Shown one piece after another: positions 11,701 through 24,871 of a DNA stretch of 64,000 nucleotides. The DNA is from Anseranas semipalmata (lineage: Eukaryota > Chordata > Aves > Anseriformes > Anseranatidae), in the NCBI GenBank assembly GCA_013399115.1, contig VXAA01005247.1, positions 595,796 through 659,795 of the forward strand, read 5' to 3'. The notes under the pieces are model-generated. The model was not told the origin of the DNA. It worked only from the letters and a program-made list of their open reading frames with translations, and searched no databases. The position numbers and the translations under genes are program-made. The stretch's first letter is position 1. Every line of letters begins with the position of its first letter.

Positions 11701-12829
11701 ATGCTTAAAATAGGTTTTCAAACCATGCAAGACTAATCATTGCAATTTGGAGATGTAAGTAGGCACTTACCATGCAATTCACAATTAGCTAAAGATGGTA
11801 GAAGAATCTCAGGCATGTTGGCACAGGAGATGTAAAAAAAAAAAAAAGAAAGAAAACATTTTTTTCTTGCAAGAATGACATGTGATGGGAGAGTAGAGGA
11901 AGATAATTGTCATAACAAAGGGAATATGTTATTATTTATTGGCCACACTTAAGCACTGGGATCTTGGATTACAGTATCTGGTGACAAATGCTGCTTGAAA
12001 TTTTGTAAATATTGCTTAAAAGGTAACATAAATGGGTAATTCTGAATGTACTCTACAACTAATACTTTAAAAATTCAGTTCAGGGAAACAGTGGCATTTG
12101 CTTTTTTGCCCTGTAGAAAAAGTAGGATGCAACATCTGAGCACCCTAAAGTCTTGTTTCTCTTTGGGTTTGACCCTGCTCCCACCAACATTAGAGCAGTA
12201 TTGCTGGTAACTATGGCAAATGAATTTTAAAAGCCAGCAAATAACCTTTAATTTTTAGTGCCTCCAAGGCAGAGGCACTGTCCAACCTGTCACCTTGACC
12301 TCTGTGCTGCTGACCATCAAGTGCACAAGCAGTGTCCCCACTTGAGATCTCTCAGCCTTGTCCAATGCTCGTCTGTGCCCACCTGCCTTCTCAGGTGAGA
12401 ATGGATTTCCCCCTCCTGAGCTCAGGGGATTTGCAGCACTCAGCTCCCCACAGGATTAGACCTTTTTCTTTGCAAAATGGTAGCTGTAAATAGACACTTG
12501 GGGTCTAATTTCTAACCCTTCATTATTTTAACTTACATTTAGCCAAAACATTGACACATCTATCTGATTTGTCACTATTAATTTCCTGGTTCCCTTTTTA
12601 TTTTCTTCCTCCCCTTGCAGATCCACTGGTTTATGAACTGCAGTAATAACCTTTCCAAACCAATTTTTCTTTCACAAAGCTGTTGATTTTCTACCAGTCC
12701 ACTAGTGCTGAGAAGCTGATTACCCCCTCCTTCCCTAGCCTACCCAGCTCTAGAGGTGCATGCAAACAAAAAGGGGAAAAAAAACCCTCAGCAATAAGTT
12801 GCCTGATTCTGGCAGCAAGACAAATCTAG
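8795..12829. other. Non-genic stretch between provirus and MDFIC2
   Basis: No coding exon or RNA gene is recognised. The open frames are short and lack splice or homology support. There are AT-rich runs, including T19 at 10270-10288 and an A-rich tract near 11834-11847. If MDFIC2 has more distal promoters, 5' untranslated exons could lie here, but nothing marks one. Confidence 0.6.
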
Positions 12830-12987
12830 CACCACACAGCAGGCAGGAAGAGAGTGCACTGCTCATCCTTTCGGTTTTGTCGGTGTATGGGAATGCTGGA
12901 CATCAACACACAGCGAGGGATTCGGCTGAAAGCACTCCTCCTTGGTGTCTGAACCCTGCTGCTTTCACCCCCGTTTGGAAGATACAG
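12830..12987 (+). other. MDFIC2: Candidate 5' untranslated exon of MDFIC2
   Basis: This stretch has more CpG than its neighbours (for example in 'tcggttttgtcgg', 'agcgaggg' and 'attcggc'). It ends in a good splice donor, GATACAG|GTAAAA at 12987/12988, and lies 675 bases before the first coding exon. That exon has a pyrimidine-rich acceptor immediately before its ATG. The 5' edge is arbitrary, because no TATA box or other start signal is clear. The exon is inferred only from the donor, composition and position. Confidence 0.3.
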
Positions 12988-13662
12988 GTAAAAATAGAGA
13001 AATGCTTTAGCTAACTGGATTCAGTGAAAATATAAAGCAGTTAGAAGAAGCCCGGACAGCCTAATCTTATTCCTAGCAGGCAATGGAAGTAAACCACAGT
13101 GTACGGGCTGATAGCTACTGTATACATAATACCCTCAGGTACTGTAACTTGCATGTGATTCTTCTCATTACAGCAAATAAATCGTTGCAAGTGGCAGTAA
13201 AGGTTTTTTTAGATACACTTTGTTCGAGTTGCCTTTATAAATATTTATCATTATTTACATAATTATACTTCTCTGACAGCAGCCTTTACAGCAACTTTGA
13301 ACCACAATAAACAGGCAGACTGGATGCCTTCTCTGTAGCCAGACCGTATCTATTCTGTGTGTTGCATGTACATCTCTTAACAGCATGCTGTGAATGCATC
13401 ACTCATTTCTTAATGTAATTTATAGTAACCTTACAAAAGAATCCATCTATGAACAGCAACTATGTAATATTGATGAAACATTTAGGAACAGAACATAAAT
13501 TTGACTGAGATACTATATAGTATCAATAATCTGCAGAAAAAAAAAAAGTGTCTGTGTAAGTAAACAATTTATTATAGCAGGAACCTAAAGAGAGAACATA
13601 CTTTGTCAGAAACTTTCTTTAAACGAATTCCTGGCATCCCAAAATTCTTTTCTCTCCAATAG

Positions 13663-13750
13663 ATGTCAGAAGCCAAAACAGACAAGGTAAAAATCAAACC
13701 AGCAGAAAGTTTTGAAAATGACAAGCAAAATATTTCTTGGCTGAAGAAAG
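13663..13750 (+). CDS. MDFIC2: MDFIC2 coding exon 1 (residues 1-29 and first base of codon 30)
   Basis: The exon starts at an ATG directly after a pyrimidine-rich acceptor (ttttctctccaatag), so any 5' untranslated sequence is probably on a separate upstream exon. It encodes MSEAKTDKVKIKPAESF followed by a short polar segment ending SWLKK. It closes with AAAG|GTAAGC, a strong donor, in phase 1. The first base (G) of codon 30 joins AT of exon 2 to give Asp. The start context is weak (T at -3, T at +4). The segment is Lys/Glu-rich and likely disordered, as is usual for the N-terminus of this family. Being short and poorly conserved, it is the least certain coding exon. Confidence 0.7.
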
Positions 13751-16700
13751 GTAAGCTACATTGTTGAGTTATTACTTACTGGTTTGTGTTCAGAAAAACA
13801 CACAATCTTACAGACTTAAATATGTCCGGGAATTTCTACCATATGAATTCCATAGCTCGACACCTATGAAACGTACATGTACATTTGCTTTTGGTGTAGA
13901 ATGGCCTAAATTACCAAAATTTAGAGGAAACTGAAAGCTCATTTTTCCAATATGTTTGCATTCCTGGGGAAGCTTTATTTAACCCCAACTACAACACTAA
14001 GATATACGGACCGTCCTCTTAATTCCTGATGAAGTTTTTATCAACTCAAACCATTACTACATTGGATTCATATTTGTTGGGCTTCCTCAACCACGTAAAA
14101 ATCAACCCCAAATCTTTGGATTTGACAGTATGTTAACTTAGAATAAAGTAACAGCAGTTGTCAGCAGTTTGTGAAATATAGACTCCCAGAAGAAGAGATG
14201 TTATAGAAAATGTTATAGGGGACCTTTCCAATTTCTAAAGCTGACAATTGACAGGTATTAAGTAGCTTGTTCGCTACAAATAATTGTCAAATACAGGCAT
14301 TTCAAATACTATGTTCTATTTGTTAAACTATTTTACAAGACAAACATATGATTGCAAAGGTTTTCTTATCGCCCATCCCTATGTGCATAAAAGGGAAGGT
14401 TAGAATACATTTCTTGCTGGAAAAAATTATTTGTAAGTTAAGACATAGCTTATTACAAGACCCTCTTTATGTATGTTTGTTGGTCATAGCAGAGTCACTA
14501 TTATATTTCATACACACACAAGAGAAGTATATGAATTGAGTCTCAATGCAAAGACTTTCAAGAATACAAATTACATATCCACTGTTAGGTGCAAATTAGG
14601 GTTTTTAAATTTAATCAGTTATATTCTAATCCTAACAAATGTATTTTGGAAAGACTCAACAAGTGACCTCATTTTGAGAACATTAACTAGAAGGGTATTG
14701 AGGAAAAGGCCATATATAGCAACAATTATTATGTCATCTGTGAAACGTGTGTCACTATTTTAAGCTCATGTTGTTAATTATACCTTTTAAGCTGTGATAG
14801 GGACTGCATTAAAATAGATCTAAATTAATGTCTCTACCTTGCATTTTTCATTGTTTATGCAGCACTTCTGCAGAATGAAAATTGCATGCTTAAGCAGAGC
14901 TCACTGGCCAACATGCAGGCCTTGTTTGGCTGGACAACCAAAATCTTCCACTTTCAAGGTGTCAACTACATCAGTAGAAACTCTGCAAGCAGGAGATTTG
15001 CTGTTTGAGCATCACAAAGAACAATATAGCTGAGTAAGATCTGGGTCTGATCCTACAAGATAGCACTTTAGCTTGTAAACAGCAAGCACAGAACTGAAAT
15101 GAATATTTATTCCATCAGAATAGAGTAGAGCACAAGAGACTGCAACTTTACAGAAAGGTTATAGGGGATTTTAACTGGTTCATAGTAAGAAGAGTCTCTG
15201 AGCAGGGTTGAGCCCTCAGAGCCCCGTATGGTTATTTATCTTCTGGTCTAGGCCTACTCCAGCAGCCAAGTTGCATCTCTCACACCTGTATGTTCCTGAG
15301 TTCATTTAGCTTTGGTGATGTTCATGCTCATTGTTTTATTCCTCCTCCCCTTCCGAAGGAGACCTACAGTTCTGAGTTTCTGGGTCATTAGCAATATTTT
15401 GTTTTGTTCTTGGAGGCGGTAATCTCCTTCAGAAAGAAAGCCAAATGCTGTCTATTTGCACCTCTTCTCTAAATTGCAACAGAGAAGTGGGCCTTGAAGG
15501 CCTTGTATAGCAGCTGAGTCAATAAATAGCTGAAGTGTCTCAGAAGAGAAAGAAATTTTCTTTGAGATGTGAATATGGACATTATATTATATTGAAAATT
15601 GCTTATTAAAAAATTGTTATTGTATCTTTGCTTTAAGCACTTCTATGGTACACATCAGGTTTTTACAATATGGTAAGCCAAACTGTCTGGAGCAGAAGCT
15701 TAACTTCTATGTTTAAATGTTTTAAAAATACATTGCATATAGATTTCAGACATTCCAATAAACAATGAATTGTGGAGAACAGACTTGTACTGTTTCCATC
15801 AAGCACAGTAAGAAGACTATATGTTCTTTTAGCATCCAGTTTTAAAGAAAAGTTATTTTTATTCATGGTTTTGTATTGATTATTTGTTCCTTCTAAAAGA
15901 AACAATCATGAACCACATAGTATCAGAAATAAACATAAAAATACAGACTAGGCTGTGGCTTTAGTACCTTTTGTAGAATTCCGTTTCTTTCTAATGCTTT
16001 GCAAAGTAACAGTTCATGGACTAGTAGTGCAGTGGGTCAACATCAAAACAGAGTATGTTACCTCTTTGTTGGCTTTCAACATTAGAAGCTGCTTAATCAA
16101 GGCAGGGGGAAGGGATTTTAATCTGTCTGCCAGCTATTTGTCTTCTACGTTTTTTGGAAGAGGATATTTTGTTTCTATCTTTCAGCCTCTAAAAACTGAA
16201 AACTAAAAACTGAAAGCCTCATTTTGAAGGAAAACTTCCACAAAGCAAAACAGAAACCAAACCAGCCATGTAAACAGTATTATAGAAAAACATTAAGCTG
16301 TGCTTATAAGAACTTATCTTTGGGCAGGAAGACCAAAAAAATTCCTGCTCATGCCTCTACCTGAGTCTTTTTCACCCACTGCTGCACTCATTTATCTCTG
16401 CCTCAAGTACAATGGAAGACTGATGGGAGTTAAAGATGACACAGAGGAAAAAAATGCAGTCTTTGAGAGAAACAACTCAATAATCATGGCCCTAGACTAT
16501 ACTTTTAAAATGAACAATGACGCATTTGCCCTCTCCTTTCATTTCTTGCTTAGCATAAAAAGCCTTTCTGGTGGAAGTCCTGAGGTTCTCCACAACATCT
16601 AGGAGAATATGGAACTATAGTGAAATAATAAAACTGTAAGCATGGAATCAGACTGGCAGATATGTGGCCTGATATTGCTAGGCTATCCAGAAGTCCTAAA

Positions 16701-19280
16701 ACATCCCTGTACCTCCTAAGTCACCTAGCACCAAACTCTGGATCTGAACAACAACACGAGAGACACCCTGGTTTGAGGGCCTGGATGAAGATAGACAAGT
16801 GGTCACAGTTCTACTCCAAGAACTCTCAGGGCGAAGAATTTATACCAACAACCTTTTCTAATAGTATGGCATGTTCCTCAGGGAACATTTCTGAAGATCA
16901 CACAACAGATGAGAAAACCCATTTGGAGAGCATGCATCGACCATCAGGTGCAATGCAAAGAGAAAAAGGCAGTTATTGACCTTTTTTCATTCATCTGACC
17001 TGTGCACTGGTGAGAACTAACTCAGTGAAAGCCCAAGACATAGGAATAAAGCCAAACAAGTCATTTTCTGGAGCATTAGAGGCAGTTCTTTCTGCTTGCT
17101 TCTTCACATGGGTAAGAGCTCTTCATTGGAAAATGGAGGCAGGTTTAGATGGAGATACAGACCTCCCCATGCCAATGTCTACACAACATCAGGTCAGAGT
17201 GAAATACGAGCTGATTTGCAAAGAAATACTTCCAAAGTTATCTGCATTTCTACCCTGAAAAACTAAAGCAGGAATCCTCAGTGCATGCATTATTCCTGCT
17301 TATATTCATTTTGCCCTGACAAAAATTATGTAAATGACACAGCTTATAAAATGATTATGCATATATGTAAAGAACGATCAATACAACTCAAAAGTAATAT
17401 TGAAGTGTCCTCTGCATGGGCATGAGTCCCTACCTGCTTCACACACCCACAAGATGGGCAACCAGCAGACCATCACAGCCCAGGCAAGAAACATCTCTGC
17501 AGGCTCCTAATCCAGTGCAGCTATTAGAGAGAGTCCTATGAAATCTGGATGCCACACAATATGTGCCTTTAGAAAGGCAGTACCCAAGGACGAGTAACAC
17601 TCCCAGGGGCTGACGGAGGGATGCTCCCACCTTTTGCAACATGCTCAGGGCCAGAGATGCCTCCACCACATGGAGCAGGGCTCTTTCCACCACGGTGGCA
17701 ATACAGTGCCACCAGAATAGCAGCCATCTGGTGGAAAGTGAGGTCAAAGCAGAGCTAAATTCACACCAGCTTCAGCATGTGGCTTTTGGAGTTCCTTACA
17801 AACTTTTAATCTCTCTGTATCGCTTGATGATTACAGCCATATGGATACATGGGAGCAGGCAGGAGCTTATCTGACTGACATTAGGCTGTAAAAGGTGACA
17901 GTGATTTTGCACAGTGGCTAGCAGTGGTTTCTTCACTATTTCTGAATCCATTACAAAGGACTAAATGCAAGGGAAAAAGTGTGAGGGCCTAATACTGCCC
18001 TCCTACGGTTTCATCCAAAACTGTCCCTGGCAGCCCAGGAACGCAGATCCAAGTTGCACAGAAATGAAATTTCATTTCAGGATATTCTCACACAAAGCCC
18101 TCCTGTTTTATGCTGCCCAGCTGTGTATACAAATGCCCTCCATATATAACTTCCAGTGAAAAGTTAATGAAATGGCTTCCTTGCTCTCCTGCCAAAAATA
18201 TAACTGAAATGCTAATTTCAAGACTTTTCTCCAAAATAGACCCTTTCTGCACTAAAATTCTCATAAATCAGAAACATTTTGTCAAAAATAAGCCTGTTTT
18301 CATTGTCTTGCAAAGAGTAAGGAGTCTAACCCCTATTTCTTTAATCGGCTACTCTAGCCAGCAGATTTTCGCTGTAGGCTAAAATTCAGCCCTGTACTGA
18401 GGGTCAGTGCAAGGTCAGCACTTAAACCATAAAATGGGGCTTAAGTGGTAAATAGAGCCTCTGTTCAGGATTATATTTCACCCCTCCAAGGACCACTGTT
18501 CATATGAAAGGGGGGATTTATTCATATCATAGACCTGGCTGTAGTGACATTATTCCCATTATTGAAATAATACCTTACTCCAGAAGTAATCCCATTGGGT
18601 AAGATTGTGCCACATTTCTTAGTGGTACATCCCAGAAATCTGATATGGGAGCAGGCTACTCCTAACTGCACCTCACCATAACACCCTACAGCGTGACCCT
18701 GGGATATATTCCTTTGGGGAATGGCAAAAACCTCATCTTTTGCAGCACTTAAACACCTTTTTCCCAGCATACCCCTCTCCCTGAATACTCAGGGTTTTTA
18801 AAGGACTTTTCCAAAAAGTAATGAAGTGGGAAGAACACACTGTCATGAGACTGGTTTTGCACAAGGGGGGTTATCCCAGAGAGATTCAGAGGCTTTCCCA
18901 TTTCTTTCACAACCTTGCCTGATTTGCAGGGGCTGGAGTAGCCATCACAAGGTTTGTACTTTGGGTTCAGAGAGATTATTCTCAAAGTGTTCCAGTCCAA
19001 CTTGCAGCACTGCATTTAGGGAGCTAAATGTCATTTCTAAACTCAGAAGTCACTGAATATAATTCTACATACACGTTTGGACACTTGATTCCTGCATTTT
19101 GCCGACTTGGGTCCAGAAGTTTTTTCCCTTCTCTTCTTCAAGCCTGAATTAAGTCATTGGATTGAAAAGCTTTGTAGAATACTGATAGCAAAGGAATACC
19201 TCTCTGTTTCATGTAACAGAAAATGCCAAATGCTTATAAGACAAATTCTGTAATCTAAGCAGACTGTTTCCAGATAAGAA

Positions 19281-19281
<1 letters not shown>

Positions 19282-19313
<32 letters not shown>
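19282..19313. repeat. (CA)16 microsatellite followed by poly-A
   Basis: There are sixteen uninterrupted CA units followed by a run of A. It is likely length-polymorphic. Confidence 0.97.
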
Positions 19314-19317
<4 letters not shown>

Positions 19318-21407
19318 AAAACACTTAAAAACTGATGACAAGGATCCCAGGGGGCTCAAATTCCTGGAAGATGCCCTGTCAGCTTCAGGACTATAACCAA
19401 ATGAATTGAGACAACCCTTCCTTTAAGTTGTAAAACAGCAGATTTAAAGACTCTCTTCCAATGGAGAGGGAGTATATGAAATCTGCAGTGGTCCCAGCTC
19501 ACCGCTCCTAATTATAGTTTTATAAACTGAGTGGTCCTTGATCTTTGAACTGGAGAGTCCTCAGAGATGCAAGACTTCAAGTACTGCCACAAAGGTGAAA
19601 TGAATGTACAGTAAAGACAGTGGCATTTCTCTAGTTGATAAGGTTATCTTAAAGTCATACTCCTGTGCTGGACACTGGTTGTAAAAATGTAGATGCAAGG
19701 TTTATTTAGGTTTGTCTGGATTCTTAAGTGAATTTCCACAAATGAATGAAATAGACTTTAACTGCCAACGTTTTCAGAATTTTTCCCTTGGTTGCATGAC
19801 TGCAGCCAAAAAACCTAACTCCACATAATAACACAGGTAGTCAGTTGATGATTTATTTTTTAGCAGTACATGTATTACAGCAGAACCCACATTTCCAAGG
19901 GCCTCCCATAGTACTTCCTACTTAATATAGGCTAAGTAGGAAAGTGATTTGTATTTCCACTAAAGTAATGGAGTTGCATTGGCTTGCAAAAGATTTAATT
20001 GGACCAAGCATGTTTAAAACAGATACTTGTGATCATCTTAGGGTATAAATTAGGTAGGAGTAAAACAACATTCACAAGATGTATCATTTTTACCACTTCA
20101 ATTCACAGAGGGAAGGGTCAAATGCAAAACTGGTCTCCAGTTCTAAGACAATACAAGCCAGAAAGATGCCTGTAGTAAACAGAATAAGTAACTTGGTTGG
20201 TAAAGAAAATTCATTACTAATGAAAATGATATGTACTTGAGAAGCTTCATAATTCTTAATGCTGACTCCATACCTGCTCCCTATTAGGAATGTTGTTGGC
20301 ATTAGACTCCAATACATGGCATCACTGTCACAAAGTAGTTTGTTTCTCTTCAGTGACAGAAGTGGAGCCCAATGTCGGTTTCTTTAATCAACTTTAGTCT
20401 GCAGTTCTGAAAGCTCAAAAAAAAAAAAGTATTATTTGTATTCTTTCTAAGGTGAGTAATGCAGATGTCATTGGGCTTATTCTCAGTTTCTTCGGGAGGA
20501 AGACTTGAAGACCTTGGAATCTAAATGTGCATTAGATGTCTAAAAACTCTGAAAATATTATTAGTGGTCTTTTAGATTTATGAAGTTTTTGATTCCTTAG
20601 GAATCCCACCATAAAATGGGCATGATTTTCTTTTACCCTGAGCTTGAAGACAGGTAATCATGGATGTAAGCAGCTCAGTGCCAATTTTCAGAAGGCGTTT
20701 TATAGGCCTGCAAGATTATACACTGATATGTAGAGCCAGACTGACTGTCACATAGAGGTATAGCAAAATCCTTACTCCTGGGAGCAAGGAAAGGTTCAAT
20801 CAGATATTTAAAGATAATTACACTACAAAAAAAAAAAAAAAGGGCCTTTCCTCATTGAAGATTTGCAATCATTCTCCAAAATATAACTGCTTCTAAATAC
20901 TCAAGACAAATTGCAGTGGATGGCCTAAATCCGGGGCAGCCTGGTTACTTATTTCCCTCTGCTCTTATATCTATTGCTTATGAAAGATGTTACATGAAAA
21001 GTTTAGACAAAGACCAAAAGTGGAATTACTTTAAATATTCATTATGTTAGCTGAGGTTCAAATGAATTATTTTTCCATCCATTTTTTTTTTAAATAAGTA
21101 TTTAGAACTAAATTCAAATGGAAAGATACTTAGACAGTAAGAGTGACTGCTCTAAATGTCCAATAATAAAATATTGGACATAATAAAATCCTTATCAGAA
21201 CAGTTTAGTGGCGAGTTCTTCTTGGACACTTCAGGTCTGTGCTGAGAACACGATTGCATGAGAGGACTTGAATTCACATCTTCCAGAAGAAAACTCTTGT
21301 TGCCAGCTATCATACTATTTAATAACACGATTGGGAGATTCCTAAGCACATGTGTTTGGACTACTTAAAGCTCATTGCTCCAGAGAGAACAGGAAGAACA
21401 CTACAAC

Positions 21408-21600
21408 CCAGCAGATAGGACACCTGCTGGAAGGGCAATAGGTTGGCTTCAGTCCCTGCAAGAGTGAGTATTCAGATAGCCAATAAGAAGTGGAAAGCTA
21501 TTAATGGGTTGTTTCAGTACATTGCCAAGAGCAGGTAGAGAGAAATTTGAACCCAGGCTGTGCCCAATCAACCAGCTGCACTCACCTGCAGGGATCTCAC
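21408..21600. repeat. Ancient palindromic interspersed repeat, both arms
   Basis: The left arm, around 'ggacacctgctggaagggca' to 'cagtccctgcaag', and the right arm, 'agagaaatttgaacccaggc' to 'aaccagctgcactcacctg', look like the two mirrored arms of an old amniote repeat (GTTCAAGTCCCTGC versus TTTGAACCCAGG). The arms are separated by about 75 bases. The call is from recall of the repeat type, not a library match. Confidence 0.4.
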
Positions 21601-22699
21601 TCACATAGAAGGCAAGGGACTAGAGCATCTCCTCCTGCCCTCTCAGGAGCAACGGGTGGTGGAGGCACCCAATACAAGTGGAGCAGATATTCCCTTCTCC
21701 CCAGCACTTCCCAGTAGTTTTCCTACTTTCACTCTTGTTCCCACACCTCTCCCATCAGCTTATTGCTGTTCCCTATTACTTCATCCTCTGTGCGCTGTAC
21801 GGAGGGTTGAATCCAGGAGCCTGGTGCCTGCTGGGCAGAAAAGCATAGGCAAAAACTACGTGCTGAAATGCTCAGTGTCAGCCAAGTTTCTTTATAACTC
21901 TGAGATTCATCTCTTTGAGGAGAACTGCAGAAGGCTTCTTTACCACCTAACAGATACTTAAGTGGCACAGAGATCTTTGCTATCCCCCTAAACTAGATTA
22001 ATTTTTATTTTATAGGAGTGAAACAGTCTCTTAGGGTCTCCTGATTATATATAGTCTCATTCTAATTTCAGTCTTTAATCTGAATAAACATGTTAGAAAA
22101 ACACAGACACAATTAACTTAATCATAAATTCAGATGGATTGTTTATTATCTGTCTACTTAATGTGCTTATGATTGCAGCAGTTAAACATGATAATGTTTT
22201 CTCTCACACATAAATGAATATACACAGTGCAGAAATATGTGCAGGAAGAAAAACTTCTGCCTGAATATGTCAGTAGGCTTCAGAGATAAAGTAGATGCAC
22301 TGCTCACTGTTACGCTCTGCAGAAAAACACAAACATTGCCTTGATAGTGTTGAGACATCTGAGAACTGATTACTGACAAATTATGTTTCTTCATATCTTT
22401 GCTGAAATATGCCTAAATGCAGTTTGAAAAGAAAGAAAATGTTATTGCAGCATCAAAGATGCAGATAGCAACGCTATTCTGCAATACTACTGCACCTGTA
22501 TTTAAAAAGTAGAGATGTAGATTTGGGTAAATAAAGTCACTTGAGTTCTTCAGAGTAAAATACAGGTTACATCTCTATCTTCCTACTGAAGCAAGCATCA
22601 GGTTTACAGAGGAGAATTATCTGTTATGCAATCTTCATAAAGATAGTCACCAAAAAACGTTAAACCATTTTAACAGAGTTGTCCCTTTTTGTTACACAC

Positions 22700-22740
22700 C
22701 CATGGCAACTAATGTGTGGCAAAATACGATCGCATCCGCG
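22700..22740. promoter_or_regulatory. Possible RFX-type half site beside a CpG cluster
   Basis: CCATGGCAAC at 22700-22709 contains a perfect X-box half site (GTTGCCATGG on the other strand). Within 20 bases is a tight group of four CpGs (22727-22740) in otherwise CpG-poor intron. This may be a regulatory element, but single motif matches are common by chance. Confidence 0.2.
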
Positions 22741-24792
22741 AATACTTAGATTTCAAGATTACAGTTGGAATCTGATTCTTCCTCTTGCTCCCACAGGATA
22801 CTGAAAGTAAATAATTTCAAGCCTGTGTTCAGTTAAATTAGTGATTATTACTCAGATAAGCTTTCCTCTGTCATTAGGCTAGTTTTTTTTAATGGCCTCA
22901 TAGTATAACAGTGAAGTTGCATTTGGCTTTGAAATATTCAAGTTTTAGCTAAGTTTAAAACACTACATTCTTTTTTTTCCCCCCAGACAAGAAACATTTG
23001 TCTATGTTGTCTCACTCCTGATTTTCAGATAAAGCAGCACTACCCCCACATTCTTGTTGTATAACACTATGCCAAATTCAGACTGGTACTTCCTACCTCT
23101 AGCCTTCCTAGGGTTTCTGACCAGTGTGTTAACAGTCAGAAAAGTGTTCACTTCCAGGTGAACTTCCACCCATGCTGCATGTTGGCTGTTTGCATGATTC
23201 TCACTAAATACATAGAGCTTAGAAATAAATTGGGAGGAGTCTTAGAAAAATAGAGCCCATCTTCAGATAGTGGCAACCTTTGTAGGACTGCTTCTTGGAA
23301 CATACTTTTATCAGGTGCACCTCTTTCAAGCTACACTCATATTGCATATATTGAATACCAAGGTAGTCAAAATCAAACTAATTGTAACTTCTTTTGTTGT
23401 TTAACAGAAGCCCAGTACACTAGGAAATCCATACTACTACACATATAACAATTCTGAATTTGACTCGGACCAAGTTTAAATTTAATGCCTGATAAGACTG
23501 TCATATAGACATAGCATATGTTGACTGCAAGTCCTAAACTTGCATCATGGCTGATAAATTAGTATTCCTGACTGAAGGGAGTCCACTTTGATAGCACATG
23601 GGCAAAGAGGAAGAAAGGGGAGGATAGAAGAATAGAAACTCAGAAGAAAAAGTAAGCCCCTTCACTTTCCCTTTGTTTCTTCAAGGATTTCTGTCACATT
23701 AGTACTACAAAACTATATAAAATTTATGATAATCCCCCCCCCACACACACACTAAATGAAACAGAGGAATTATATTACTGGAATTTTAAATCTTTGAAAT
23801 CCCTGCTTATATTCCAGCAGTAGGCAATACAATAGAAGAGATGGTGATAGAAGAAGAAAGTCAAAAGAACCACAGGAAAAAACAACCATGGCACCTGGTG
23901 GTCATTCTGGTTAGACCAAGTTGTGACTGAATGTATTGACTTCAGATATTTTAAATGCTTAATATTTTAAAATACTCTGCAAAACAATACAAAAATCAAA
24001 TGTAAAGTCTATTTCAGTTTCCAGCTAAGCAATGAAGTTTTTTTGTTTCTAGTTTATTTATGATTTAAAAAGATAAATGACCAATGAGTTTCAGATAGAC
24101 AGTCACTTTGGGGGAAAAAGTTTAAATATCTTATTTCCAGCAGAACATAACAGCCTGAGCTGTAATGACTTTGGGCTTTACTTATTGTCACTTCTACCTG
24201 GAAACATGATCCCTCAAGGTGCCTACCAGAGGCAGGGACATTGCAAAGGACAACAGAGACTGGTTCTGCAGACACCCTGCTGAACCCAACAGAGGGACTC
24301 CTGCTGAAGTCTGTCAGCTTTGGGTCAGGCTTAGGCTGTACCAAATACAGGCACACCCATGTAGCATGTGCAAGCAAGTAACAGAGGCAAAGGAAGCAGC
24401 AATGCAGATGCTGTGAATAATATTATTATGAAGATAAAGTGTTATTAAAAAAAATTCTGACATTATATAAATACACTGAGCCTGGCTTCACCTAAGGTTC
24501 TCTGAAAGATCCTTCCACAGATGGACACCCTGAATTCAGAATGATTTTCCTTGAGCGACTCTTCGTCCCTAACTTTATGATCAGCCCTGTCCCAGCACAG
24601 ATGGTAATTGCTATGCGAAGAAAATCTCAATAGCAGTGGAAGCTTCCCCAGCTCTCACTTGGAGGGAATCACCAAACAGCTGTAGAAGGATAGTACAGTC
24701 TCTATGCCTTAAAAAAATTTCATGAAAAATAAATAAAATATAAAACTAAGCAGCGGTTTTTACAGTATGACACAGCAGTATTACTTGCATTA

Positions 24793-24871
24793 GGCCAATT
24801 TACCACTTATGATAGCAGTAATAGCACTAAAAGCCAATAAAAGCGGTCTGTTCGTTCAGAGATTGGCTTTT
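24793..24871. promoter_or_regulatory. Three CCAAT motifs with a 10-bp perfect inverted repeat
   Basis: AAAAGCCAAT (24829-24838) is exactly mirrored by ATTGGCTTTT (24862-24871) across a 23-base spacer. A further CCAAT lies near 24794. CCAAT is bound by NF-Y, so this could be an intronic regulatory element or a hairpin-forming sequence. Nothing proves function. Confidence 0.25.

Noticed and set aside
17439..17747. 102-codon minus-strand frame rich in Leu and Val
   Set aside because: No family recognised and no splice or promoter support; treated as chance.
21560..21961. 133-codon plus-strand frame
   Set aside because: It begins inside an old interspersed repeat, has no recognisable domain, and its composition looks like translated noncoding DNA.
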